A DNA stretch of 64,000 nucleotides from Streptosporangium sp040640155 (GTDB lineage: Bacteria > Actinomycetota > Actinomycetes > Streptosporangiales > Streptosporangiaceae). The first letter of the stretch is position 1. Each line of letters starts with the position of its first letter. A model generated the notes under the pieces. The model had not been told where the DNA came from. It was given only the letters and a program-made list of their open reading frames with translations, and searched no databases. The position numbers and the translations under genes are program-made. The DNA is taken from NCBI RefSeq assembly GCF_040640155.1, contig NZ_JBFABE010000011.1, positions 1 to 64,000 on the forward strand, in the 5' to 3' direction. Below, piece by piece: positions 1 through 8,703 of the stretch.

Positions 1-275
1 TGATGGCGCTGGGCGCGATCCGCGCCTGCCGCGACCGCGGGTTGTCGGTGCCGGGTGACGTCTCGGTGGTGGGGTTCGACGACTCGCCGCTGATCGCGTT
101 CACCGACCCGCCGCTGACCACCGTGCGCAAACCCATCGGCGCGATGGCCTCGGCCGCGGTGGCCACCCTGCTGGAGGAGATCAACGGGGTGCACGCCAAG
201 CACGTCGAGCTGATCTTCCAGCCCGAGCTCGTGGTGCGCCGCTCCACCGGCTCCGGCCCGCTGGTCAACCGCTGA
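1..275 (+). CDS. LacI-family transcriptional regulator, C-terminal fragment
   Basis: The frame is already open at the left edge, so only about the last 91 residues are present. The stretch PGDVSVVGFDDSPL followed by a proline/threonine-rich TDPPLTTVRKP segment is the signature of the sugar-sensing, periplasmic-binding-protein-like domain of LacI/GalR regulators. The end (PELVVRRSTG) is the usual family C-terminus. The DNA-binding helix-turn-helix lies outside the window. Such proteins repress sugar genes until a ligand binds. The downstream PfkB kinase is on the same strand 80 bases on, so a shared role in sugar use is possible but is only inferred from position. Confidence 0.9.
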   Translation, partial: MALGAIRACRDRGLSVPGDVSVVGFDDSPLIAFTDPPLTTVRKPIGAMASAAVATLLEEINGVHAKHVELIFQPELVVRRSTGSGPLVNR

Positions 276-307
276 CCCTCCCGCGGGCGACGGCCCGGCC
301 CGGCCGG

Positions 308-373
308 TGGGAGCGCGGGCGCACGAGGACGGCCCACGACTGGGAGCATGGGCGCATGAGGACAGCCCACGAC
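308..373 (+). repeat. 33-bp direct duplication spanning the pfkB start
   Basis: Bases 308-340 and 341-373 are two adjacent 33-base copies differing at only four positions, all transitions. The second copy supplies both the GGGAG ribosome-binding site (342-346) and the ATG (356) of the kinase gene. In the first copy the corresponding triplet is ACG. Right after it, 371-397, come three exact copies of the 9-mer gacgtccac, read in frame as Asp-Val-His repeats at the protein N-terminus. Confidence 0.85.
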
Positions 374-1285
374 GTCCACGACGTCCACGACGTCCACGAC
401 GTCGTCGTCATCGGCGGGACCGGCGTCGACACCACCGCCTACGTGCCCTCGCTGCCCCTGCCGTACGCCGACACCCACGCGGTCCCCCCGATGATCGACC
501 GGATCGGCAACACCGGCAGCGGCGTCGCCCTGGGCTGCGACGCGCTCGGCCTGAGGGTCAAGCTCGTCGACCTGATCGGCGACGACCCGCAGGGCCGGTT
601 CGTCCGGGACCGCTTCGCGGGCACCGGCGTCGACACCGCCTGGGCGCACGCCCCCCAGGGGACCCGGCGCAGCGTCCTGCTCGTCGGCCCGGACGGGCGG
701 CGCACCTCGCTGTTCGACCCGCGCGCGGCGCCGGGCGAGCGGCTGCCGCGGGAGCTCTACCTGGACGCGGTGCGCGCCGCCCGGCACGTCCACGTGTCGA
801 TCACCGACTTCTCCCGCCACGTCTACCCCGACCTGGAGCGCGAGGCCCGCGCGCCGGGCGCCGGACTCGTCTCCACCGACCTGCACGACTGGGACGGGGA
901 GAGCGACCACCACCGCGACTTCGCACTCTCCTCCGACCTGGTCTTCCTGTCGGCCGCCGCGCTCGGAGCGCGCCGCGACGAGGTCATGCGCGAGATCCTG
1001 GCGCGCGGGCGTGCCCGCGCCGTCGTCTGCACCGACGGCGCCGAGGGCTGCCGCGTCCTCGACGAGGACGGCCCGCACCGCTTTCCCGCCGTGCCGCCGC
1101 CGGGCCCGGTGGTCGACACGAACGGCGCCGGGGACGCGTTCGTCTCCGGCGTCCTGTACGGGCTGCTCACCGGGCGGTCGCTGCGCGAGGCCGTCCCGCT
1201 GGGCGCCGGCCGGACCCGCGTTCAGGGCCCGGCCGCTCAGAGCCCGGACAGGTCGCCCAGCAGCCGCGCCGCGCGCTCGCGGTAG
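356..1285 (+). CDS. PfkB-family carbohydrate kinase (ribokinase-like)
   Basis: Likely phosphorylates a sugar or nucleoside with ATP in the cytoplasm; the substrate is unknown. The 309-residue length is normal for the family. The N-terminal glycine motif VVVIGGTG, the GNTGSGVALGCDALGL region, and above all DTNGAGDAFVSG near residue 260 (catalytic Asp, anion hole and ATP site) identify it. The start is ATG 356 with GGGAG about nine bases upstream; the in-frame DVH triplet repeat sits just after it. The C-terminus is odd. After LREAVPLGAG the usual alanine-rich helix is missing and the frame runs 49 bases into the 3' end of the convergent oxidoreductase gene, ending in an Arg/Ser-rich tail. A small 3' deletion or frameshift is possible. 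Confidence 0.85.
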   Translation: MRTAHDVHDVHDVHDVVVIGGTGVDTTAYVPSLPLPYADTHAVPPMIDRIGNTGSGVALGCDALGLRVKLVDLIGDDPQGRFVRDRFAGTGVDTAWAHAPQGTRRSVLLVGPDGRRTSLFDPRAAPGERLPRELYLDAVRAARHVHVSITDFSRHVYPDLEREARAPGAGLVSTDLHDWDGESDHHRDFALSSDLVFLSAAALGARRDEVMREILARGRARAVVCTDGAEGCRVLDEDGPHRFPAVPPPGPVVDTNGAGDAFVSGVLYGLLTGRSLREAVPLGAGRTRVQGPAAQSPDRSPSSRAARSR

Positions 1286-4200
1286 ACCGTCACGTTGCGG
1301 AGCTTGACGTGCTCGTACCCCCGTACCAGCTCGGGCAGCCCGGCCAGCTCCAGCACCCGCCCGGCCGTCTCCGGGCGCAGGTGGTCCAGCGCGCGGTGCA
1401 CGTCGCGGGTGTACTCGGCGGCGAGTTCCCGCTCGGTCGCGCGCACCGTCCCCAGCCCGAACGGGTCCAGCCGGGTGCCGCGCAGCCGGCGCATGCCGTA
1501 CAGCGCGCGGAAGGCCGGGTCGAACCAGGCGCCGAGCCGGATCTTGCGCTTCACGCCCATGGCGCGCAGGACCGGCGGGTGCAGGTTGTAGGAGATCCGC
1601 GCCCCCGGGCCGAACTCGGCGGCGATCCTGGCCCGCTCGGCCGGATCGAGGTGCAGCCGCGCCACCTCGTACTCGTCCTTGTAGGCCATCAGCCGGTGCA
1701 GCTCGCGGGCGTAGGCCTCGGTGATCGGGAAGGACCCCTCCGCGGCCGTCCCGGAGGCCGCCTGCGTCGATGCCGGCGAGGCCGCCGCGGGGGCCGCCTG
1801 CGAGGCCGCGCGTTCCCTGTCCAGGACCGCGCGGACCGCGTCGGCGTAGCGGGCGGCGTGGCGCAGGTCCTGGTAGGCGGCCAGGTCGGGCACCCGCACC
1901 GTCAGGACGCGGTGCAACTCGGTGCCGGGTTCGGCGACCGCGCCGACGAGCCGGGCCGCCTCCGGGGACGGGGCCGGCACGACCGGGGGCGCGGGACGGG
2001 TCGCCTCGGCCACCGCCTCGGGGGCGGCGACCACGGCGCGGCCCCAGTGGAAGGCGGCCAGTGTCCGCTCGGCCGACCGCCCGCCGGTCGCGCGGATGGC
2101 CCCCTCGATCGCCTCCAGCCCGACCGGGATGAGCCCGCGCTGCCAGGCGGCCCCGACGATGACGGTGTTGGCCGGCATGTGGTCGCCGAACAGCGCCTGG
2201 GCCAGCTCCTCGGCGTCGAGGTAGACGTTCAGCCCGCGCCGGGTCCGCGTCTCCAGCACCGCGATCGGCGAGGCCGGGTCGGTCAGGTGGGTGGACGGGT
2301 CGAGCACCATCGAACCGGTCGGGGCCAGGCTGGTGGAGACCACCGCCACGGTCCGGCCGCGGTCGGCCGCGGCCAGGTGGGCGGGGTCGGTGGCGCCGAT
2401 CAGGTCCAGCGCGAGGTAGGCGTCCACGCTGGCCGTGCCGCCCCGCGCCGTGCGCTCGCCGTCCTCGCCGTCGGCGTCGTCGGCGTCGTAGATGAGGATG
2501 TCGGAGACGACGGTGCCGCCCTTCTGGGCCAGCCCGGTCTGGTCGAGCCCGCGTGACCGCCTGCCGTCGAGCAGCGCGGCGGTGCCCAGGATCTGCGCGA
2601 CCGACACCACGCCGGTGCCGCCGACGCCGACCATCCTGATCGCCGCCTCACCGGCGCGCGTCTCGGGCAGCGGCATCACGGGCGGTACGGGCACGGCGGC
2701 GCGCTTCCCGGAGGCCCTGCCCCTGGCGGGCAGGACGGTCACGAAGGACGGGCAGTCGCCCTCCACGCAGGAGTAGTCCTTGTTGCAGGACGACTGGTGG
2801 ATCTCGGTCTTGCGGCCGAACTCGGTCTCGACCGGCAGCACCGACAGGCACTCGGACTTCTGCGCGCAGTCGCCGCAGCCCTCGCAGACCCGCTGGTTGA
2901 TCGCCACCCTCTTGGCCGGGTCGGGCAGCTCGCCCCGCTTGCGCAGCCGCCGCTTCTCGGCCGCGCACTGCTGGTCGTGGACGAGCACGGTCACGCCGGG
3001 GATCGCGGCCAGCTCGCGCTGGGCGTCGTCCAGGGCCGTGCGGTCGCGGACCTCGGCGATGCCCGACAGCTTGACCCCCCGGTAGCGCTCGGGCTCGTCG
3101 GTGGTGACGACGACCCGGCGCACGCCCTCGATCTCCAGCCAGCGGGTCAGCTCGGCCACCGACAGGGCCGGGGTGATGGTCTGGCCGCCGGTCATCGCCA
3201 CCGCGCTGTTGTAGAGCAGCTTGTAGGTGATGTTGACGCCCGCGCCGACCGCCGCCCTGATCGCGAGCGAGCCGCTGTGGTGGAAGGTGCCGTCGCCGAG
3301 GTTCTGGAAGATGTGCGGGGTGTCGGTGAAGGGCGCCTGGCCGATCCACTGCGTCCCCTCCCCGCCCATCTGGGTCAGGCCCATGAGCTCGCCCTTGCCC
3401 TCACGGTTGAGCACCACCATCGTGTGGCAGCCGATGCCGGCGCCGACGGGCGCGTTGTCGGGCACGGCGGTGGAGCGGTTGTGCGGGCAGCCCGAGCAGA
3501 AGAAGGGCGTGCGCTTCGGGGCGAGCAGCGTCAGCGGCGCCGGGCGGTTCAGCAGCGCGAGCCCGGCGTCCATCCGGTCGCCGAAGCCGGTCAGACCCCG
3601 GCGCCGCAGCCGGAAGGCGATGGCCTTGGCGGCCAGGTCGGCGTCGACGGACCCGTACCCGGGGATGAGCCGCTCGCCGTTCTCGTCGCGCCTGCCCAGC
3701 ACGCGGGGGGCGCCGGCGATCCCGTACAGCACGTCCTTGACCGAGGTCTCCAGCAGCGGGGCCTTCTCCTCCACGACCAGGATCTCCGACAGCCCGCGCG
3801 CGAACGCGCGGACGATCCGCTCCTCCAGCGGCCAGATCATGCCGATCTTCAGCAGCCGGACGCCGGCCTCCTCGGGGGTGACGCCCAGCTTGCGGAAGCC
3901 CTCGCGCACGTCGTGGTAGGCGGTCCCGGAGGCGACGATGCCCAGCCAGGCGTCCGCGGGGTCGCAGGTGACGCGGTTGAGGCCGTTCTCGCGGGCGTAG
4001 GCGCGGGCCAGCTCCAGCCTCGGGCCGACCAGGGTGCGCTCCATCTCCAGCGACCACGGGGTGAGCAGGGTGGCGTCGGGCACGTGCCGGTAGGGCCTGC
4101 CCTCGTACTCGACCTCGGGTACGACCGGGGCGACCCGGTCGTACCCGAGGTCCACGGTGCCGGTGGCGTCCACGACGTTGGAGACGGCCTTCACCGCGAC

Positions 4201-4800
4201 CCAGAGGCCGCTCGCCCGGGACGCCATGATCGCATGACGGCCCAGGTCGAGCAGCTCCTGGACGCTTCCGGGGTGGACGACCGGCATGCCCAGCGCGGCG
4301 AGCGCGCTCTCGGTCGCCGAGGGGAGGGTGGAGGACTTGCAGGAGGGGTCGTCGCCGCAGAACGCGATCAGGCCGCCGTCGGGGTGGGCGCCGACGAAGT
4401 TGCCGTGCCGGAACGCGTCGGCCGCGCGGTCCACGCCCGGCGCCTTGCCGTACCAGACGCCCAGCACGCCGGACCTGCGCGGGCGGGGGAGGGTGGGCAC
4501 GAGCTGGCTGCCCCAGACGGCGGTGGCGCCGAGCTCCTCGTTCTGCCCGGGGCGGTGCACCACGCCCAGCGGCTCGGCGTGCCGGCGGGAGCGGGCCAGC
4601 TCCTGGTCGAAGCCGCCCAGCGGGGAGCCGGGATAACCCGACACCATCGCGCCGGTGTCCAGGCCGGCGGCGCGGTCGGCGCGCATCCGGTCGAGGATCA
4701 CACGTACCAGGGCCTGGGTGCCGGTCATGAAGACCCGGCCCTCGTCGAGAAGGTAGCGGTCGTCGGGAGAGATCTCACGGGCGTCGGCGAAGATCGTCAT
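1237..4800 (-). CDS. Indolepyruvate ferredoxin oxidoreductase, single-chain form
   Basis: Oxidatively decarboxylates aryl-pyruvates, made by transamination of aromatic amino acids, to acyl-CoA with ferredoxin as electron acceptor; cytoplasmic. It has 1187 residues, the length of the fused bacterial form, where archaeal IorA and IorB are separate chains. Seen in order: an N-terminal transketolase-type domain with GYPGSPLGGFD; the cysteine motif CSGCPHN; a thiamine-diphosphate site with GDGTFHHSGS and LLYNSAVAMTGGQ; an iron-sulfur segment CEGCGDCAQKSEC plus CNKDYSCVEGDC; a gamma-type domain starting VGVGGTGVVSVAQILG near residue 720; and a C-terminal DUF6537-like part. It is divergent from an Lrp-type regulator, the common arrangement for amino-acid catabolic genes, so that regulator probably controls it. 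The 3' end overlaps the convergent kinase gene. Confidence 0.95.
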   Translation of the reverse strand: MTIFADAREISPDDRYLLDEGRVFMTGTQALVRVILDRMRADRAAGLDTGAMVSGYPGSPLGGFDQELARSRRHAEPLGVVHRPGQNEELGATAVWGSQLVPTLPRPRRSGVLGVWYGKAPGVDRAADAFRHGNFVGAHPDGGLIAFCGDDPSCKSSTLPSATESALAALGMPVVHPGSVQELLDLGRHAIMASRASGLWVAVKAVSNVVDATGTVDLGYDRVAPVVPEVEYEGRPYRHVPDATLLTPWSLEMERTLVGPRLELARAYARENGLNRVTCDPADAWLGIVASGTAYHDVREGFRKLGVTPEEAGVRLLKIGMIWPLEERIVRAFARGLSEILVVEEKAPLLETSVKDVLYGIAGAPRVLGRRDENGERLIPGYGSVDADLAAKAIAFRLRRRGLTGFGDRMDAGLALLNRPAPLTLLAPKRTPFFCSGCPHNRSTAVPDNAPVGAGIGCHTMVVLNREGKGELMGLTQMGGEGTQWIGQAPFTDTPHIFQNLGDGTFHHSGSLAIRAAVGAGVNITYKLLYNSAVAMTGGQTITPALSVAELTRWLEIEGVRRVVVTTDEPERYRGVKLSGIAEVRDRTALDDAQRELAAIPGVTVLVHDQQCAAEKRRLRKRGELPDPAKRVAINQRVCEGCGDCAQKSECLSVLPVETEFGRKTEIHQSSCNKDYSCVEGDCPSFVTVLPARGRASGKRAAVPVPPVMPLPETRAGEAAIRMVGVGGTGVVSVAQILGTAALLDGRRSRGLDQTGLAQKGGTVVSDILIYDADDADGEDGERTARGGTASVDAYLALDLIGATDPAHLAAADRGRTVAVVSTSLAPTGSMVLDPSTHLTDPASPIAVLETRTRRGLNVYLDAEELAQALFGDHMPANTVIVGAAWQRGLIPVGLEAIEGAIRATGGRSAERTLAAFHWGRAVVAAPEAVAEATRPAPPVVPAPSPEAARLVGAVAEPGTELHRVLTVRVPDLAAYQDLRHAARYADAVRAVLDRERAASQAAPAAASPASTQAASGTAAEGSFPITEAYARELHRLMAYKDEYEVARLHLDPAERARIAAEFGPGARISYNLHPPVLRAMGVKRKIRLGAWFDPAFRALYGMRRLRGTRLDPFGLGTVRATERELAAEYTRDVHRALDHLRPETAGRVLELAGLPELVRGYEHVKLRNVTVYRERAARLLGDLSGL

Positions 4801-4912
4801 AGTCCTGGTCCCGTCTGTGGCACTCCTGCGGTGTCCGCAAGGTTATGTCAGACAGAACAAAACTCGATTTCATTCTTTCCAAGGATGGACCGTCTCGTTA
4901 GCATCCGATGTC

Positions 4913-5365
4913 ATGGATGGGACGGATCGCGCAATTCTCAACCTCCTGCAGGTGGACGGGCGGTTGAGCAACCTGGAGCTGGCCGAGCGGGTACGGCTGA
5001 CGCCGTCCCCCTGCCTGCGCCGGGTCCGCAACCTGGAGGAGTCCGGGGTGATCACCGGCTACCGCGCCGTGATCGACCCCGTGGCGGTCGGCCGGGGCTT
5101 CCAGGTCGTCGCCTACGTCGAGCTGGAGGGCCAGGACGCCGAGACGGTCACCGCCTTCGAGACGGCCGTGCTGGAGATCGACGACGTGGTCGAGTGCCTG
5201 CGGATGTTCGGCCGCCCCGACTACGTGCTGCGGGTGGCCGTGCCCGACATGGAGGCCTACAGCCAGCTCTGCCTGGAGCGGCTGGGGCGCCTGCCCGGGC
5301 TGGACAAGCTCACCTCGCAGATCGCGATGAAGGCCCTCAAGACCGGCGGCGCCCTGCCGCTGTGA
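4913..5365 (+). CDS. Lrp/AsnC-family transcriptional regulator
   Basis: A 150-residue amino-acid-responsive DNA-binding protein. The N-terminal helix-turn-helix reads DRAILNLLQVDGRLSNLELA then RVRLTPSPCLRRVRNLEE. The C-terminal half is the RAM/ACT-like ligand domain, with GRPDYVLRVAVPDMEAY. The frame is open from 4817, but ATG 4913 (MDGTDRAIL) is chosen because family members begin only a few residues before this helix. No clear ribosome-binding site precedes it, and a TAGCAT box about eight bases upstream would suit a leaderless transcript (inference). It is divergent from the indolepyruvate oxidoreductase across 112 bases, so it likely regulates that gene and itself. Confidence 0.92.
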   Translation: MDGTDRAILNLLQVDGRLSNLELAERVRLTPSPCLRRVRNLEESGVITGYRAVIDPVAVGRGFQVVAYVELEGQDAETVTAFETAVLEIDDVVECLRMFGRPDYVLRVAVPDMEAYSQLCLERLGRLPGLDKLTSQIAMKALKTGGALPL

Positions 5366-5373
5366 GCCTGGTC

Positions 5374-5406
5374 CCCGCCCGATCGCCGGCCCGGCGATCG
5401 GGCGGG
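5374..5406. terminator. Bidirectional hairpin terminator
   Basis: A perfect 16-base inverted repeat, cccgcccgatcgccgg and its complement, separated by one base. It lies between the convergent Lrp gene and cysNC. Its short loop means the real stem is a little shorter. It has no U-tract, as is usual in high-GC actinobacteria. Confidence 0.75.
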
Positions 5407-5418
5407 ATCGAGGCCCCG

Positions 5419-5465
5419 CGTTCCCGCGTTCCCGCGTCCCCGTGTTCCCGTGTTCCCGTGTTCGC
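5419..5465. repeat. 8-bp tandem repeat
   Basis: About six units of an 8-mer close to cgttcccg (later copies tgttcccg) stand in tandem in the convergent spacer just outside the cysNC stop codon. Noncoding; probably slippage-generated. Confidence 0.7.
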
Positions 5466-5474
5466 GGAACGGTC

Positions 5475-7310
5475 TCAGTCACGCAGGAGCGCGCACAGCG
5501 CGTCGGTCGCGTCGTCGACCGATCCGGTGCCGTCGACCACCAGGTCGGGGTTCTCCGGCGGCTCGTAGGCCTGGCCGTGGCCGGTCATGTTGGGCAGCGT
5601 GCCGGCCTTCGCCTGGGCGTACAGGCCCTTCGGGTCCCGGCTCGCGCACACCTCGGCCGGGGTGTTCACCCAGACCTCGGCGAAGTCGCCCGGCTGGAAC
5701 AGGCCCTTGGCCACCCTGCGGTCCGTCCGGAACGGCGAGACCAGCGCGACGATCACGATCAGCCCGGCGTCCACCAGGATGCGGGTCAGCTCGGCGACCC
5801 GGCGCACGTTCTCCGCGCGGTCCCCGGGGGTGAACCCGAGGTCCTTGTTCAGCCCGCTGCGGACGTTGTCGCCGTCGAGCACGTAGGTGTGCAGCCCCAT
5901 GGAGTGCAGCCGCCGCTCCAGGGCGTTGGCGATCGTCGACTTGCCGGCGCCGGGCAGGCCGGTCAGCCACAGCACCTTGGCCCGCTGCCCCTTGAGCCGC
6001 TGCCTGGCGTCGCGGTCGACGGTGTAGGTGTGCGGGACGACGTTGCGGCCGCGCCGCAGCGCGTGCCGGACCATGCCGGCCGCCACCGTCTCCTTGCTGA
6101 CCCGGTCCACCAGCAGGAGACTGCCGGTGTCCCGGCACTCCCGGTAGGCGTCCAGGCAGACCGGGCCGTCGGTGGTCAGCTCGACCGTGCCGATGTCGTT
6201 GAGGTCGAGGGTGCGCGTGGCGAACTGCTTGCCGGACGTCACGTCCAGCCTGCCGCGCACGGTCGTGACCACGGCGGGCACGGTCCGCGTCCCGGCCATC
6301 AGCAGGTAGGAGCGGCCGTGCCGCAGCGGCTCCTCGGCGGTCCAGATCAGCGTGGCGGAGTACGCCGTCGCCGGGGAGAGCCCGTCGCCGAGGACCTCCG
6401 GCGTGGTGAGCAGGTCCCCGCGGCGGACGTCGACGTCGTCGGCCAGTGTCACCGTCACCGCGGTGCCGGGGTCGGCCCGGTCGAGGTCGGCGCCGCCGGG
6501 GCCGAGCAGCCGGTCGATCGTCGACGTCGCGCCGCTGCCCGCGACCGCGACGGTGTCGCCGGGCCGGACCGGTCCGCCGAACACCGTGCCCGCGAAACCG
6601 CGGAAGTCGTCCGCCCGGATCACGTACTGGACGGGCAGCCGGTAGCCGTCCCGTCGCGGCCGGTCGGCCGGCTCCCAGGCCTCCAGCGCGTCCAGCAGCG
6701 TCGGCCCGTCGTACCACGGCAGGTTCGGCGACGGGGTGACGACGTTGTCCCCGGCGAGCGCGCTGGCCGGGATCACGCTCGCCGTCATGTCGAAACCGGC
6801 CGCCGCCGACAGCACCTCGCCGGCGAGGTCGTTGAAGACCGACCGGTCCCAGTCCACCGCGTCGAGCTTGTTGACCACCGCGATGACGGACGGCACGCCC
6901 ATGAGCGCGCAGATCGACAGGTGGCGGTGCGTCTGCTCGCGGACCCCCTTGGTGGCGTCGACGAGCAGCACCGCGACGTCCGCGGTGGAGGCCGCGACCG
7001 CCATGTTGCGGGTGTACTGCTCGTGCCCGGGCGCGTCGGCGACGATCACCCGCCGCCCGGACGGCAGGTCAAGGAAGAGGTGGGCGACGTCGATGGTGAT
7101 GCCCTGCTCGTGCTCGGCCTCCAGCCCGTCGGTCAGCAGCGAGTAGTCCACCGCCCCGGCCGGGATCGTGGAGCCGCCGCGCCTGGTCCGCCTCGCGTAG
7201 TCGAGCTGGTCGTCGGTGGCGCCGCCGGTGTTGGCGAGGAGTTGACCGATAAGGGTGGACTTGCCGTCGTCGACCGAGCCGCACGCCACCACTCTCAGAA
7301 CCGCGACCAT
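5475..7310 (-). CDS. cysNC: Bifunctional sulfate adenylyltransferase large subunit / APS kinase (CysN-CysC fusion)
   Basis: With CysD it makes adenosine phosphosulfate (APS) from sulfate and ATP, driven by GTP hydrolysis. Its C-terminal kinase then makes PAPS, the sulfate donor for sulfotransferases. It has 611 residues. Residues 1 to about 420 form an EF-Tu-like GTPase: P-loop GSVDDGKST, DAPGHEQYTRN, and VVNKLDAVD. From about residue 435 an APS kinase follows: P-loop GLPGAGKST, DGDNVRSGLNKDLGF, VSPFRTDR. Its ATG shares one base with the cysD stop codon, so the two are translationally coupled. No APS/PAPS reductase or sulfite reductase gene is nearby. The pair therefore delivers activated sulfate, plausibly to the sulfotransferase 2.2 kb away (inference). 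Confidence 0.95.
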   Translation of the reverse strand: MVAVLRVVACGSVDDGKSTLIGQLLANTGGATDDQLDYARRTRRGGSTIPAGAVDYSLLTDGLEAEHEQGITIDVAHLFLDLPSGRRVIVADAPGHEQYTRNMAVAASTADVAVLLVDATKGVREQTHRHLSICALMGVPSVIAVVNKLDAVDWDRSVFNDLAGEVLSAAAGFDMTASVIPASALAGDNVVTPSPNLPWYDGPTLLDALEAWEPADRPRRDGYRLPVQYVIRADDFRGFAGTVFGGPVRPGDTVAVAGSGATSTIDRLLGPGGADLDRADPGTAVTVTLADDVDVRRGDLLTTPEVLGDGLSPATAYSATLIWTAEEPLRHGRSYLLMAGTRTVPAVVTTVRGRLDVTSGKQFATRTLDLNDIGTVELTTDGPVCLDAYRECRDTGSLLLVDRVSKETVAAGMVRHALRRGRNVVPHTYTVDRDARQRLKGQRAKVLWLTGLPGAGKSTIANALERRLHSMGLHTYVLDGDNVRSGLNKDLGFTPGDRAENVRRVAELTRILVDAGLIVIVALVSPFRTDRRVAKGLFQPGDFAEVWVNTPAEVCASRDPKGLYAQAKAGTLPNMTGHGQAYEPPENPDLVVDGTGSVDDATDALCALLRD

Positions 7311-8203
7311 CAGAAGTACCCCTCAGACTTCTTGCTCTCTATGGACGTGCCGCCCTCACCGTCGATGAGCCGGCCGGCGCGCTCGGACCTGCGGTCGAGC
7401 CGCATCTCGTCGATGACCTCGTCGATGTTCTCGGCCTTCGACTCGACGGCCGCGGTCAGCGGGTAGCAGCCGAGGGTGCGGAACCGCACCCGGCGCGTCG
7501 CCGGCTCCTCGCCGGGCGACAGGGGGAAGCGCTCGTCGTCCACCATGATCAGCGAGCCGTCCCGCTCGACGACCGGGCGCGGGGCGGAGAAGTACAGCGG
7601 CACCACGGGGATGCTCTCCCGCCTGATGTAGCGCCAGACGTCCAGCTCCGTCCAGTTCGACAGCGGGAACACCCGCATCGTCTGGCCCTCGGCCAGCTCG
7701 GTGTTCGCCCACGACCAGAACTCCGGGCGCTGCGAGCGCGGCTCCCAGCGATGGCCGGGCTCGCGCAGCGAGAAGATCCTCTCCTTGGCCCGCGACCGCT
7801 CCTCGTCGCGCCGCGCGCCGCCGATCGCCGCGTCGAACCCGTTCTCGTCGAGCGCCTGGCGCAGCGCCTCGGTCTTCATGATCCGGGTGTACTCGTGCGC
7901 GCCGTGGGTGAACGGCGTCACCCCCTGCTCCGGGTTGGTGTGCACCCGCAGGTCGAGCTCCAGCCGCCGGGCCGTGTCGTCCCGGAAGGCGATCATCTCG
8001 CGGAACTTCCACGTGGTGTCGATGTGCAGCACCGGGAACGGCATCCGGCCCGGTGAGAACGCCTTGGTCGCCAGGTGCAGCAGCACCGAGGAGTCCTTGC
8101 CGATCGAGTACATCAACACCGGTCGGCGAAACGCGCCGGCGACCTCGCGCAGCACGTGGATCGCCTCGGCTTCGAGCATGTCCAGGACGTCTTCTTCGGC
8201 CAC
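7310..8203 (-). CDS. cysD: Sulfate adenylyltransferase small subunit CysD
   Basis: The ATP-pyrophosphatase subunit that joins sulfate to AMP; partner of the downstream CysN part. The PP-loop SIGKDSSVLLHLA lies near residue 40. It also has HIDTTWKFREM, a GARRDEERSRAKERIFS segment, and WTELDVWRYI, all typical of CysD. The GTG at 8203 is preferred because GGAGG lies seven bases upstream and it gives 297 residues, the family length. The frame stays open to a GTG at 8254, which has no ribosome-binding site. First gene of a two-gene operon. Confidence 0.94.
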   Translation of the reverse strand: MAEEDVLDMLEAEAIHVLREVAGAFRRPVLMYSIGKDSSVLLHLATKAFSPGRMPFPVLHIDTTWKFREMIAFRDDTARRLELDLRVHTNPEQGVTPFTHGAHEYTRIMKTEALRQALDENGFDAAIGGARRDEERSRAKERIFSLREPGHRWEPRSQRPEFWSWANTELAEGQTMRVFPLSNWTELDVWRYIRRESIPVVPLYFSAPRPVVERDGSLIMVDDERFPLSPGEEPATRRVRFRTLGCYPLTAAVESKAENIDEVIDEMRLDRRSERAGRLIDGEGGTSIESKKSEGYF

Positions 8204-8703
8204 GTCCGGTCCTCCGTCCTCGCTGAGCTTCTCTGTCCCTTGCGGCCCGGCCACCGGCCGCGGTGCCGGGGGCCCGGCGGGTCCGGTGACGTCGCCCGTG
8301 TCGCCGGCGACGGGACCGCCGGCGGCCCGCCGTGAGTCGTGCCGGCCTCGCCCCGGCCGGTGGGGGCCCGCTGATCGTCGTGTCGCTGTCGCCGCTCCGC
8401 CCGACCCCGGTCGAACGGTCCTTATTCCTGCGGCCGTGCCCCACCTATAGTAACCTATAAAATCGCTATATCAGTTATATAAATTTCGTGCGCTCCTGTC
8501 GGCGGCCCACGAAGAGAGGAAATCGCGTGGTGACCACTCGGGCGAGCCGCCACGCATGAACATCCGGTCCTCGCGACCTCGTCCGGAAAGGAAACGATCC
8601 CGGCCGCCCGCCGGACATGAACGCGGACCGCCGCATGCCGGGAAACGCGGCGGGGAAACGCTCACGTACATCAATCCTTCGACACCACATGGAGGGTGCG
8701 ACG
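8204..8703. promoter_or_regulatory. Divergent spacer between cysD and the GNAT gene, with AT-rich promoter segment
   Basis: 500 bases with no supportable gene. Most is GC-rich leader of cysD. Bases 8443-8486 stand out as strongly AT-rich against the surroundings and contain three CTATA elements followed by TTATATAA. This is the natural place for the divergent promoters of cysD and the acetyltransferase. No known riboswitch shape was recognised. Confidence 0.55.

Noticed and set aside
307..2556. Long plus-strand open frame (749 codons) across the kinase and the oxidoreductase gene
   Set aside because: Arg/Gly/Pro-rich translation with no family resemblance, antisense to a certain gene; a GC-driven shadow. 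The same holds for the long frames at 2797-5568, 5442-7466, 33060-35018 and 37993-41655.
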